Below, piece after piece: positions 1 to 11,081 of a stretch of DNA of 64,000 nt. The notes under the pieces are model-generated. The model had not been told where the DNA came from and searched no databases. It was given only the letters and a program-made list of their open reading frames with translations. Position 1 is the stretch's first letter. Each line of letters starts with the position of its first letter. This DNA comes from Seison nebaliae. Lineage: Eukaryota > Rotifera > Pararotatoria > Seisonacea > Seisonidae. Both the position numbers and the translations under genes were made by a program. The stretch lies in NCBI GenBank assembly GCA_023231475.1, contig JALJEE010001426.1:1-64000 (forward strand), given 5' to 3'.

Positions 1-443
1 TTTTTAGATAGAGTGCAAAAACACCACTTATCGGACACTATCGATTTTTGTTTCTTGTGCTCTTGCATTTCTTTCCTTGTCCTTTTCCATTTTTTTTTCT
101 CCCAGTTACTTTCGATATATTCTTCTGACGTGTCCGTTCTACTTCCTTCGTTAGTAGTTGGCTGGTTTTCCGCTTTATTCACTTGTTCACTTTCATTAAT
201 TTCATTGTTGATTAAAATTTCATTTTTGTTCGGTTCGTAACATCCGTCCGAACTTTGTTCCTGTTCGACAATTTTATTCGAATATTCTTCCTTTTCATAA
301 CATCCACTTGAACTTTGTTCCTGTACGACGATTTCTTTCGAATATTCTTCATTTTCACAGCATCCATTCGCAGATTGCTCATTCTGGACGATTTCGTTCA
401 CAGATTGATGTTCACAATAATTCCGATTGAGTTGGAAAATTTG
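1..443 (-). CDS. Partial repeat-containing open frame running off the left edge
   Basis: One minus-strand frame is open from just after a TGA at 444-446 to the window edge, about 147 codons. It contains no methionine until close to the edge, so it is either an internal exon or decayed. The upstream half consists of three degenerate 20-residue repeats with Gly-Cys-Tyr-Glu, Glu-Tyr-Ser and Val-Glu-Gln-Glu-Gln-Ser-Ser motifs. The remainder is acidic and then basic (Glu-Lys-Lys-Lys-Trp-Lys-Arg). No family is recognised. It abuts the Helitron remnant on the opposite strand, so it may belong to the gene into which the element inserted. Confidence 0.4.
241..420. repeat. 60-bp tandem repeat, three units
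   Basis: Units at 241-300, 301-360 and 361-420. The first two differ at 11 of 60 positions; the third is more diverged. The unit length is a multiple of three and the repeats keep one minus-strand frame open, giving 20-residue protein repeats. Confidence 0.8.
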
Positions 444-451
444 TCATATAA

Positions 452-1838
452 TTGTTTACTTCCATACGAAGTTCCTACTATGCGAACACTACAGAGAGGA
501 GGGGGGGGTTTTCCGGAAAAAGAAAAGAAATATTGGAAAACAATATGAAGAGCAAAAGAAGGAGAATTAATAATCAGACCAATATTATTCATCCATACTA
601 TCGAATTTATTTAAGTCAACTCATTCAGAATTTACGGCACAACAATCGTTGCTCGGTGTGTTACCGTATTTATTCTATTTGTAGCCTCAAATTCAGAGAT
701 GATAAATGTTTCTGCGGAAGGTGCTTTATGGTTAAGGATGTTCTCAAGGTTACTAATAACATAAATAATAATATGCGTCTTAAAATCATTCCGGTTGAGT
801 TGAAAAATTTGTCAAATGCCGAAATTGCTAGTATTTCCACTATCGTGCACTATGTTAGTTTGCGCATCTATTCATCTCCTAAATATTCTGTTCCTTTCCT
901 TCGAGGTCGCGAAATACTATTTCCTATTGACCTTGAGTTTAACGTCCAACAAATAATTAAGAATATAGCGAATAAAAAAATTGTTAATTTTTCGTTTGAA
1001 ATCTTGAAAGATAAAGTTAATGAGTCAGGAGATATTTCCTTAATGAAGCAGGACATTAATATATCTAAAATTCTTAACGCACTAATTGTTCTTATAAGAT
1101 CAGGTCATCCCGCCTACTCATCCGCATGTTTAAGCGATGTAACTAAATTATTAAATGTAAGCGACCTTCCACAATTTGGTGTTTCTTCAATAAAATTTTT
1201 TCCGTCTTATCAAAAACCGAATTCTTGCATGGGCTGCTCATTGTCCTTTATACTATTTATTAATAATTTAAAAATATCAACTATCGATGATGTGTTTGGA
1301 ATGTCGGAAGAATTAATTTGTAAAATTTTAGATAAAGGCGACGAAATATATTGTCGTATAGTTGGTAATAAAGATCACCGAAAGCTCTTGGCTTTCATCG
1401 ACATTTTTAGAAGTTGCATTGGAAGATTGGTTTGATCAAGCGTGCTTCGATGATGAGAAAGTATTTTGGGGATCGTTTGAAGACGTTAACAGAATCGCTT
1501 TCTCAGACTATATCAAGAATAATGTGCAGAATGACCGAATTGCCCATTTCATTTTTATAACTGAACGCAAATGCTTTGCGTTTTGCGTCTTTCCGGATAA
1601 ACGAATAGTTCGTTTTGATTCACATCGTCAAATTGATCGAGGATGTAGCATTGAGTCATTTAGAAATATAGACGAATTTTGGACACAGCTTATCTGTCTC
1701 TATAGAGAACTTCGCTTTGATTTGTGCACAGTAACACCACTTAACACTGTTAATTTTCAAGAAAGACGAGACGCATCTTATTCGTCATTTCAAGTTGGAG
1801 CGCAAATAACTGAACAGAATGATGCTCGGAAACAGTGA
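452..1838 (+). pseudogene. Helitron N-terminal part: DUF6570 plus first C76-like protease domain (frameshifted)
   Basis: The frame 452-1435 has a cysteine cluster (CSVC at about 650, CFCGRC at about 711), then a DUF6570-like block containing IIPVELKNLS and later HPAYS. Its end carries a candidate protease Cys box (SCMGCSLSFILF, about 1225-1260). The protein then continues in another frame, 1362-1838, which holds an FDSH motif at 1614-1625 matching the Asp-x-His of C76 (M48/UL36-type) deubiquitinase folds. The likely first methionine for the real protein may be the one at 545. The switch of frame near 1400 separates the putative Cys from Asp/His, so no active protease would be made. Confidence 0.7.
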
Positions 1839-1962
1839 TAGCCAACGTAAAAGCTAATGTTTAAGAAAATAATTAAAAATTTGTTCAACTGAACGAAGAG
1901 CGAGTTGCTTGTTTTGTCAGTGCAATTCATATTTTATCAGGTAGTTGTGATTTGAGAGTGAT

Positions 1963-4000
1963 TTGTACAAGATAGTCAAACTAACGAATAGGCAGAGGAG
2001 GAACTCGTTATATTTCATCCTTCTCCTATTGAAGCGAGTCTATACGAAACATAGCACGATCGAATATTTACTAACGAAGGATCTTCTAACTGAGATTCTT
2101 CTCGAAATCAATAACGCTAATTTTAGAGAATGTACCATGAACGTCTTAGGTGACATTAAGAATATGTTTGATCCACGAGAAATTCATATAGATGATTTCC
2201 ATTTAAACGGCTTTGACAATCTGAAGAAGAGCATTACTATAATGGGAGAAGATGGAAAGGAGTTTAAGGATTTGTGGGCGAGGCTGTCCTCCGGCTGTTA
2301 CGGAGTGCTTACCTATGGTAATTATTTTATGCTTCTCGGTTTCCATCGCGAAGTTATATTTCAAAAGGAGTTGTCAATAAGTTATAGTCAAAAGAGAAGG
2401 CGAGTTATTTTTCTTAGACCCTAACTGTCGAAATCTGAACGGATATCCTTATATGAGTAGAACATTCTACTTATCGGGATGTGGGACTGTAATAAGTAAG
2501 TTCAACAGTGTACATAGTTTATTGAAGCATGTGAAACTTTTGGTTAGGAAGGATTGTGCGATTGCTGGAAATAAACATATTTTTGAATTGTTCAATGATC
2601 CCGATCAGCAACAATCCATTCGAGTGAAATTATTGCTTTTGAATAGAAAAATTAAGCTAAAAGGCGGCCACCAGCCTGAACGGGTAAGATTAGAAATTTT
2701 GTTTATGTTACCAATAGATAACTGTTATGATAATGTCAAGGAAGTATTGAATATAAGCGATCAGAATGAAATTTCGGTAGAAGAGGTAGTAAAAGCAAAT
2801 CTTCGACTCAATTCTGAAAAAACGACGTTAAGGCGGCATGATACTCCTCATCTAGAGGCGTGTCTCTTTCCCCAGGTATTCTTCGAGGGCAGAAATGACA
2901 TGGATGAGCACAGAAAGCCCAAATGTCCTTTGACTTCTTATCTGATAGCGCGTTTACTTTCGGGCTTCACTTACTTTCAGTTGCCTGCTTATCTATATTT
3001 CGCTTACAACTGTAGAATCGACCAGTACATACATTCGAAGGTCAACATTATGGGAAAGCTTACGGAAAATAGGAGAATTTTGAAGGACGTTCATTTGATG
3101 ATGGAAGATTTTCCTGGAACTTCAATGTTTTGGTCTAGAATTCGCCAAAAATTATCATGTTTCGTTGACACGTTGGGACCACCGCACATCTTCCTAACGT
3201 TGTCTTGTAATGAATATCATTGGTTGGACATGAGACAAGCGTTGGTAGATTTAGAGTATAGATCTTGTCGAATGGAATCTAGAGAGTTTTTATTTGATAA
3301 GCAATTAGTTTCGGATGATGATTTGTCCGACGATGAACGACAGGAATTGTTAAACGCTATGACTGAATCTGAAGTTTCTACATTGATAGCACGCTATCCA
3401 GTGTTCGTCATGAAAGTATTTCAAGAAAAATTCTTTCTGTTCAAACGACAGTTGATGAAGGGAGATATTAAAGGAATTGGTAAGATCGAGGACATGTTCT
3501 ATCGATTAGAATTTCAGAAAAGAGGCGCACCACACTACCATATATTGATTTGGCTAGAAAACAATGAAAATTTTCATGAAACCCCATTAGATACGCGTAA
3601 ATTAAATTTAATCAATGAAATCATCACCACGAAACGTCCCAGTGAAGTGTTGGAACGGTATTTTGAGGAGGATAAATTGTTCCAATTTGATCAGATGCAA
3701 ATACATACTTGCTCAGCACGATGTATGAACAAAAATAAGAAGTGCAAGTACCAATTTCCGTTCGATTCAGTTAATGAAACTTATATTCATAAAGATAATG
3801 GTCGGTACTACTATCGACGACAAAGCGATAATATTAATATTAACCATTATTGTGCGGATATCTTAGCCAGGTGGGACGCCCATCATGATATCCAATTTGT
3901 ATCCTCAGTCAAGTCCTTAAATTTTTATATAACTAAATATATTAGTAAAAGCGAACCAAAATCAATTTGCTTCGCTTTACTTATTAAGATGTTGGAGTAA
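1963..4000 (+). pseudogene. Helitron middle part: second C76-like domain and HUH Rep endonuclease
   Basis: Frame 1963-2424 encodes YGVLTYGNYFMLLGF followed, after a frame change near 2400, by LDPNCRNLNGYPY (2414-2452). This is a second protease-like Asp-x-His box in which His is replaced by Asn. The frame then continues through 4000 with the Helitron replication initiator. Its HUH motif lies in GAPHYHILIW at about 3523-3552 and the tyrosine motif FYITKYISK at about 3922-3948, both as in active elements. The frame ends in a stop at 3998-4000, but the continuing protein (AREISLYEC) is in another frame, so a frameshift lies near 3985. Confidence 0.8.
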
Positions 4001-4025
4001 AATTCAAAGCATTTCTTGTAACTAT

Positions 4026-6338
4026 ATGCAAGCGCGAGAAATTAGTTTGTACGAGTGTGCTGCTTGTTTGACGAGATGTAATTTTAGTCGATTTAGTCGC
4101 GATATCATCAAATTAAATTTACGACATCCTGACGATAGGTATAAATTAATTACTGACAAGGGATATGGATCCGATTGGCTGGAAAAGTATAGTTCTCGGC
4201 CTTCATCTCTTGAACACATGCCCTTATTTATGTTCTGTAGCTTTTATCGAACATTAGTCAATGCAGAGAATTATGAGGCTGAGAAAAATTTTATTGACGA
4301 GGAGTCCGATGATGAATGTGCTGACGACATATTACCACTTTCCATTCGAATTGAAGTTAGAGGACATGCATATATTTTGAAATTAAGAAATCGTTGCGCC
4401 ATCTTGTGGACGTATTTGAAGAATAGAAGTGCTTTAAAGAGCAGGAAATTTTATGACGATAATTGTCGTTGCCTAATGAAATTAATTTTGAGTTGGAGGG
4501 ATGAAAAGCAACATTTTTATTCTTCTGCGGTCGATAACAATCATTGGTTGAGAAGCTTCCTCACATTTTTCTCGTCGTTTTACCAGCAGAAAAGTGCATT
4601 TATTCAACACTTCTGGACATATAATAGTCGTAGTAAGAAATTTAATCGAACTGCCATCGAAGTGATAGGATACGTTTATCAATTATCCGCCGATTTATAT
4701 TTAGAAATAAGAACAATCTCTGGAGATATGCTAGGCGCGCTCGTGCCACAAGAGCGGTTTGAAACGTATACAGATGATATATTAGCCGGCTTCGAAAACT
4801 ATTCGGCAGAAGTGTTGGAGAACGATAATGAGATTGAACAGAACCACCTTGTTCAAACATGGGATGCTTTTAAGACGGACGAACAATTAAATAATGATTT
4901 TTCTCTGTTAAATGACGATCAGAAAGAAATTGCCCAATATATTCTAAATAGTATTTCAAAAAAACAATAATTGTTGCTCTATATTGGAGGGGAAGGAGGA
5001 TGTGGAAAAACATTCCTCATGAAACAATTGGTGAACGTTATAGAAAAGAAATTAGGCAACAGTTCCAACCAGTGTAAATTCACATTCAGGATGGCTCCCA
5101 CGGGAATCGCTGCATTCAATATAGCTGGAACTACCATACATTCCGCTCTAAACATTCAGGTAGGAAACACATACGTTAGAAGAAATTTCACTTCTCTATT
5201 GAACAATGTTGAACTTAATTTTATTGATGAAATTTCCATGGTATCCAAAACCTTATTCTCCTCCATTAATCATATATTAAATCAAATGCACGGTTTAATT
5301 CCTTATCAGACAGACGACTCAAATAGACCGGTAGTTTTTGGAGGAAAATCAGTAATAGTATTTGGTGATTTCTGCCAATTACCTCCGGTTTGTGCCTTAC
5401 CACTATACGTAAATTTACATCATGAAGATGTGTGGCTGCGTTTCAAGTACTATCGGTTAAATATAAATATGCGCCAAAAAAATGATGACATTTTCATCGA
5501 ATTTCTAAGACGTTTACGAGAGGGTAAATGCACCTTGCCTGACATTCGACTGTTGAATGAAATAAGAAGAAAAACTATCCGATTACCAAACGATTTGCCG
5601 GAAGACATCCTTCATCTTATGCCCACAAATTATGAAGTAAACAATTATAATAATTGTAAAATAGAAGAGTTATTTGAAGAACATGACATCAGGAATATAG
5701 TATGTACGGATGTCATTCCTACTGAGATCAATATACTTCCTTCAGATATCCTGCCCGATTCCGAAGATTTCCTACCCAAACAACTCAATTTAGCAATAGG
5801 ATGCCGCGTTATGCTTATTAGAAATATTAATTTAACTAATGGTTTAGTGAATGGACGAATCGGAACACTTAAATGCATGTATTGGACAGGCTTTAATCCA
5901 AATCCGCCCTTAGATGTGAATATTCCTCCAATTAAGATAGATATCTTATTTGATGGCGATTCCAGCATTTCTAGTATTACTCGTATTTGTCTATCGCAGA
6001 AAGTTAAACGTTCTCAAATTAGCTCCAATAATATTAAATCAAGTTTCCAACTTAAACGTTTTCAATTTCCATTGAAATTGGCCTATGCTTGCACCATCCA
6101 TAAAAGTCAAGGTATGTCCAAAGACAACATTGTGGTAAAGGCGACAAATAAAGTGAGGCAGTTCGGTCAATTGTATGTAGCTCTAAGCCGATGTCGTTCA
6201 TTAAATGGTTTATTCTTATCGGAATTTGACGAACAGTGCGTTCCAAGAATCGACGTAATGTTTAATCAAAACATTTCCTCTCAATATGCCAAGGTGCGTG
6301 ATGAATATTCGAGATTAAAATTAAAAGGTCTCCAATAA
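4026..6338 (+). pseudogene. Helitron C-terminal part: linker and Pif1-like helicase with one nonsense codon
   Basis: The frame opens with AREISLYECAACL, typical of the segment after Rep, and stays in one frame to a TAA at 6336-6338 except for an in-frame TAA at 4968-4970. That stop falls immediately before the helicase Walker A motif GGEGGCGKTF. Later SF1B/Pif1 motifs are present: FIDEISMV (Walker B, about 5221), GDFCQLPPV (about 5362), a Lys-Ser-Gln-Gly box near 6105 and VALSRCRSL near 6178. The helicase half is complete. Apart from the one stop, this third of the element looks recently functional. Confidence 0.85.
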
Positions 6339-6432
6339 GTTGAGGGCTATCCCATTTAAATATATAATATGCTTATGTTTCTATCCGAATTACTTTTCTC
6401 CAAAATTAATGAGGTCTTTTTTTCATTTAGAA

Positions 6433-6928
6433 TGACTCTAGCGCAACTTAATTCTCTCTAAACTGACTCTAGCGCGACTTTTTTTTCTCTAAACTAACTC
6501 TAGCGCCAATTAATTGTATGTAGAATGACTCTAGGGTGACTTAATTGTATCTAGAAAGACTTTGGTGCGATTTAGTTCTCTTTAAACTGACTCTAGGGCG
6601 GCTTAATTCTCTCTAAACTGATTTTAGCCTAACTCAATTTTCTCTAGAGTGATTCTAGCGCGACTAAATTGCATTTGAAATGACTCTAACGCGGCTTAAT
6701 TCTCTCTAAAATGATTCTAGCGCGACTAAATTCTTTCTAAACTAACTTTAGCGTGACTTAATTGTATCTAGAATAACTCTAGCGTGACTTAAATGTATTT
6801 GAAATGACTCTAATGCGACTTAATTCTCTCTAAATTGATTCTAGCGCGACCTAATTCTTTCAAAACTAACTTTAGTGCGATTTAATTGTATCTAGAATGA
6901 CCTTCTATGCGACTTAATTCTCTTCCCT
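6433..6928. repeat. 31-bp minisatellite, about 16 units, with a 124-bp higher-order repeat
   Basis: Units of 31 bp run head to tail with a consensus beginning TGACTCTAGCGCGACTTAAT. They fall into subtypes by their last ten bases (ctctctaaac, gtatctagaa, gcatttgaaa). Units 8-11 (6650-6773) and 12-15 (6774-6897) repeat the same order of subtypes with shared diagnostic changes, so the array grew partly in four-unit (124-bp) blocks. It starts 95 bp after the Helitron stop codon. There are no unique spacers. Confidence 0.9.
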
Positions 6929-7639
6929 CATATGGAAGAATAATAATATTATTTAAAATATATCAAATATCCGTCTCATATATATACGCTGATGATTATA
7001 GTACGATGATGGCAACTGGCTAGATATTTGTTGGGGGATTTAGAGGATTAAATGGCTCTGGAATCACCTATTTAATCGGCCTGAGATCCTGGGATTGAAT
7101 AAATTAAATTCTTCAATACCCAGCGTTGTGACGGCAATCGAATAAACGAACTATTTACGCTTGCCCATCTATCCGCTAGGTAAAGCAAGCAATCATGAAA
7201 ACCTTGACAAAAACCAATTTTCTTCTTGTCATTTGCTTAAGCAAAAATTATCATTCGGTAGATGCGAATCCATATGCTTACATTTAATGTATAACCATTG
7301 TGTATCGTCTGTACGACAACTCAACTTTGTTGTCTATGTGAATTTTAGAACATAATGCGTCTATGGACATGGTTCGTCTACTGAAATTGATAAAAAAAAA
7401 ATATATATATATATTTTCGATTTTTTATTTTTTTTGAGATTAAAATTACACCAAATTTTTGGATTATTTAAACGGATTATTATCATTAAAAATTAAATTT
7501 CAATTTTTAAATAATTTTTTTTAAAACTAAAATTATTTTTCCTTCCTTTATCTTATTCAATAAAAATAAACAATATTTCGTTGTTCGAATTATTTGAAAA
7601 TATTTTAATTCTCTTTGAGAAAGAAAAAGTCGTCTTAAG
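6929..7639. other. Gap: no gene recognised
   Basis: A/T-rich sequence without a convincing gene. It contains an imperfect stem-loop with 6-bp arms gcttgc/gcaagc at 7159-7164 and 7185-7190. I found no clear Helitron 3' terminus. Confidence 0.5.
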
Positions 7640-7780
7640 ATGAGTCAAATGGATAATGGCTATGAAAGACGAATTTGCAAAACCCAATTAGCGAAGCAAA
7701 TGGCACTATATGAATTATTGAAAAGGAGAGAGAATAGAGAAATTACGGACGAAATATTATTTGAGAAACTTCCATATTAA
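7640..7780 (+). CDS. Small open frame, 46 residues, hypothetical
   Basis: An ATG-initiated frame of 46 codons ends in TAA at 7778-7780. It is charged (ERRICKTQLAKQ, LLKRRENREI) and richer in G/C than its flanks, which makes it look coding. It has no signal peptide, membrane segment or recognised domain. It could be a short gene, an exon of something larger, or chance. Confidence 0.25.
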   Translation: MSQMDNGYERRICKTQLAKQMALYELLKRRENREITDEILFEKLPY

Positions 7781-8027
7781 TTAACAATATTCCTTGTAAA
7801 GACGTTTTATTTGTTGTATCAACATAAACTTGTTTTACCGCCAGTTTTCGAATTCCTTAATATAATAAAATCAATAATTGATCATGAAAATTTCTAATCC
7901 ATTCGCTATCGTCATCGACGTTGATCGTTATGCCGGTAATAATTAAAATTATCAAAAAAATTAATTGAAAAGATAAATTTACAAAATCTAAATCAATTTT
8001 TTAAAATATTTCTTATTTGGTTTAATA

Positions 8028-10085
8028 TTACATAGATTTTTTAGCTGTTGGAACTAGTTTTCTGAAAATGCCAGTAAAACTCTTTTTTCTCTTGACAATC
8101 TTTTGGATGGCATGACCATTATGCGAATTATTCGTTTCCTTATTTTGCTTCCTAATTTTCTCCGAGATGGATGTTATTAGACAATCTCTTACTCGTTTGC
8201 TTAATTTTGGATTTTTATAATGTTCATCGCGTTGTTTTGCAGATTTGTGAGGGAATTTAAAATGTTTTGATTCTTTCCATTTACAAGTAAAAAGTTTTGT
8301 CGAGTTTTCTATATTTTTCGAAGGTTCGTCATTATTATTTGCTGTTACATTTTCCTTGTCTAGAGATTCATCAGAACTAAATCTTCTAATTAATTTCTCT
8401 CTTCGTTGTCTAATTTTCTTCTTTATATTTTTTTGTTCGTTTTTTAAAGGCGAAGTACATCTTAAGGGATGAAGACTTTTGATTTTTTGGTTGAGTTTTG
8501 GTTCTCTCACATTCTCTCTGTGAATTTCTTTAATGGAAACAATTTTGAATCTTCTTAGAATTCGATTAACGGACGAAGTAATGTCTTTTCTTATTGAGAG
8601 AAAGTTTTCCTTTTTTAATTCCTTTAATTCATCAACAGGATGTTTTGTAGTTAATTGATCAACATATTCTACTAATTCCATTCCTGTATCATCTTCATAT
8701 GTCATAATCGAATCTTTTAAACAAATGTGGCTATCAGATTTTGGTATTATTTGATTTCTTTTCCCGTACCATTTCATTCGTTTAACAACATTTTTAATAC
8801 ACGATCTCGTTTCTTGAACTTTCTTCACATTTTTGTTAACATGCTTAAATGCCTTATTATTTTGATTATTTTGCTTTCCTATTTTATTTAAAGTAAATGT
8901 TGTTGAATCATCTTTTACTATTTTCACGATTTTACAATTATTTTCATAAGCACTTCGATTACATAGTCTTATCGGTTTCTTGAAGAATTGAAAAATATTT
9001 GATATTTTCAAATTAACCGCAATAAATTTTTCACGATGATCTTGATTAATCTGGTCAAGAGATTCATCTGAAGTGAGTCTTCTAACCAGTAACATGTCGT
9101 TTCCTTCTTGGTTCTTCGTTTCTCTAACTTTATCTCCGGAAATTCCTTTAAATGAAATATTTCTGATTCTTCTTAGAAATGTATCAACGCTCAAACGAAT
9201 TCCATTTTTGATTGATAACATTCTTTGACAACGTTCTGACTCATAACGTGAAATAACGTTTTTTTTATTTGCTTTCTTAAATTTATTTTCATCAATCCGA
9301 TTATTAACATATTCCACTACTTCTAGTTGAGAATTTCTGTTACTGGAATTGGAATCAGAATTAAAATTCAAATGTTTTGAAGGAATTAGTTTGTCCGAAC
9401 CATAGAAATCATTTGGAACACCACGCAGATCTACTGATATCTCGTCGAATTTAATTATATTTGAAAAAGTTTCGAATTCTAAAGTTGATTTCATTTGATC
9501 GATATTTTTATTAATTTCTTTAGTGATAATATTATTTTCAACCACATCATTCTTATTCGAATATATTTCATCTGAAAGATTGTTCAAAATGTCTGAATTT
9601 GATATTTTTGTTACATTACTCGACAGACAACTAGAACAAGAACAATTTGAATTATCAAATGTCCATTTAGTAATTAAATTATCTGAATTGGTTAAACACA
9701 ATGTATCTGTCCAATAATATTCTCTCAAACCATGTGTGAAATCTCCCGCTCCCTTGTAATCGCCTATTAATTTTAAACCTTTTCGAAAATGATTTCTTTT
9801 TTTGCTGAAACTTAAACCAGAATATTGATTTTTATAACTCTTCGAATTCCACAATTTTCCCAAAATTGATTTTATCAGATATACAACGAAATACAAGAAA
9901 GTACCAATTATTGTGATGAAAGCCAATTCTGTAATTATATCTACTTTAAACTCGATTGAACACAATGCCATTTTATCCAAATCGACATTTTTATATCTAT
10001 GGAATATGTTAGGGTCGCAGAACTGGATTGGTAGAACATTCCAGATAAATGCATAATATATCAACGGATATAAAAGAATTGCCAT
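8028..10085 (-). CDS. Unknown membrane-anchored basic protein, 685 residues, with internal duplication
   Basis: A single-exon frame. Residues 2-22 are hydrophobic (signal or membrane segment) and residues 52-76 form a clear transmembrane helix, so the short N-terminus would be outside or lumenal and about 600 basic residues cytoplasmic. The tail contains a tandem duplication: residues about 253-346 and 470-576 share the order E-[VL]-VEYV, then a leader ending in [FL]RR, then VRE.K.NQ, then [LI]-[VI]-RR-[LF]-[TS]-SDESLD. A Cys-rich patch lies near residues 148-153. No known family is recognised. The repeated RR-x-SDESLD boxes look like phosphorylation or 14-3-3-type sites, which is inference. 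It lies between the minisatellite and a retrotransposon cluster. Confidence 0.65.
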   Translation of the reverse strand: MAILLYPLIYYAFIWNVLPIQFCDPNIFHRYKNVDLDKMALCSIEFKVDIITELAFITIIGTFLYFVVYLIKSILGKLWNSKSYKNQYSGLSFSKKRNHFRKGLKLIGDYKGAGDFTHGLREYYWTDTLCLTNSDNLITKWTFDNSNCSCSSCLSSNVTKISNSDILNNLSDEIYSNKNDVVENNIITKEINKNIDQMKSTLEFETFSNIIKFDEISVDLRGVPNDFYGSDKLIPSKHLNFNSDSNSSNRNSQLEVVEYVNNRIDENKFKKANKKNVISRYESERCQRMLSIKNGIRLSVDTFLRRIRNISFKGISGDKVRETKNQEGNDMLLVRRLTSDESLDQINQDHREKFIAVNLKISNIFQFFKKPIRLCNRSAYENNCKIVKIVKDDSTTFTLNKIGKQNNQNNKAFKHVNKNVKKVQETRSCIKNVVKRMKWYGKRNQIIPKSDSHICLKDSIMTYEDDTGMELVEYVDQLTTKHPVDELKELKKENFLSIRKDITSSVNRILRRFKIVSIKEIHRENVREPKLNQKIKSLHPLRCTSPLKNEQKNIKKKIRQRREKLIRRFSSDESLDKENVTANNNDEPSKNIENSTKLFTCKWKESKHFKFPHKSAKQRDEHYKNPKLSKRVRDCLITSISEKIRKQNKETNNSHNGHAIQKIVKRKKSFTGIFRKLVPTAKKSM

Positions 10086-10261
10086 TATGAGCGCAAAAAT
10101 TATTCGTTTGAAAAAGATTTTAAATTTTTGTAATGAAATATCCTTCGAAAAATTTCATATTTATAGACAAAAATTAATTAATGATTTATTTTGTACAATC
10201 GTATTATTAATAATATGTGACATTATGTAACTTAGGTATATCGGTGAATCAATCGAAGAAC

Positions 10262-10953
10262 GTAACACTTTCTACGGTTGGAAGTCGAATTATTAATCTT
10301 CCAATCAAATTGTCTCGGTCTACTCGTTTCCTCGGTGTCCATCTAGACTAGTGGAAACTCTCTTCCAGTTCTCTAGATAATATTCGTTCTTCTTTTTGTC
10401 GAACTTATTTCCCGTTTCTCAACCGTGTCAAATTCTTTCCTCTTCGAACAAAAATCTATTTATTCACTATGTTAGTCCAACCGCTATTTGGACTCGATTC
10501 TATTTTTGTCGCCTCATCAAGCTCTTTCTTAGCTATGGACAGATGTTTTTCAAGGGCCGTTTGTCGTCTAGTCGGTTGCTTCCGTCGCTGCAATAGACCA
10601 TTCCTGTTTTCTCTTACGAATCTCGTTCCTTTTCCGATCATATTCGCAAAGAGAATCTTAGGAGTTTTGAATTTGGGGTTTCAGCTTATTCCTCGTTTCA
10701 AGGTATGGATTCGTTGATCGTTGAAATGTTGGAATCTGACTGATCGATTTTGGGCCATGTTCCAGATTATTATGATATACGGGCATCATCAACTTCATCT
10801 GAATTTAAGAATTTTATTTACAATTTTTCATCAATCAACCTTCTCCAACCAAACCTCCTCCCTCATCTTTCCAATGCCCGAAATATACTCGATCAAAACA
10901 AGTTTAGCGAGTTATCGAAGTTTCTGAACGGGAACACTTTGTATGATTATTAG
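10262..10953 (+). pseudogene. Non-LTR retrotransposon remnant, reverse transcriptase C-terminal part
   Basis: The plus-strand translation contains RFLGVHLD followed by an in-frame TAG at about 10349. It then reads LDNIRSSFCRTYF, QPLFGLDSIFVASSSSFLAM and VGCFRRCNRPFLFSL, which align well with the C-terminal half of the minus-strand reverse transcriptase at 12105-12845 (FLGVLLD, LDHIRNKFVRPSF, IDCFRRINRTLIFAV). A second stop lies at about 10739. The segment ends in a natural-looking stop at 10951-10953 followed by a pyrimidine-rich tail. It is the 3' end of an element of the same family. Confidence 0.75.
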
Positions 10954-11081
10954 ATATATCTAATATTTCGTCATGAGTGTTCGTGCTGTAGATTTATCTT
11001 TCTCTCTTCTTTCTTTTTGTTTTTCTTTTTCCGTTTGCTTTTTTTTTCTTCTTTAATTTAACTCATTTTTTATTGTTTGTT

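Larger units (their letters stand above)
452..6338 (+). mobile_element. Decayed Helitron (rolling-circle transposon), plus strand
   Basis: The order of domains is that of a large animal Helitron: DUF6570 region, herpesvirus-tegument-like (C76) cysteine protease domains, Helitron_like_N/HUH Rep, linker, Pif1-like helicase. The core motifs of Rep and helicase are intact, but coding is broken by a frame change near 1362-1435, a stop-rich gap at 1839-1962, frame changes near 2400 and 3985, and an in-frame TAA at 4968-4970. I could not define the 5'-TC or 3' hairpin-CTRR ends. A 31-nt stretch at 417-447 resembles 787-817 (the start of the DUF6570 region), so a second fragment may abut the 5' side. 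Confidence 0.85.

Noticed and set aside
6433-6928. CRISPR-like array of 31-bp repeats
   Set aside because: Units are directly adjacent with no unique spacers, and the genome is plainly animal.
7161-7355. 64-codon plus-strand frame
   Set aside because: Atypical composition, no start context, no splice signals or homology; consistent with chance.
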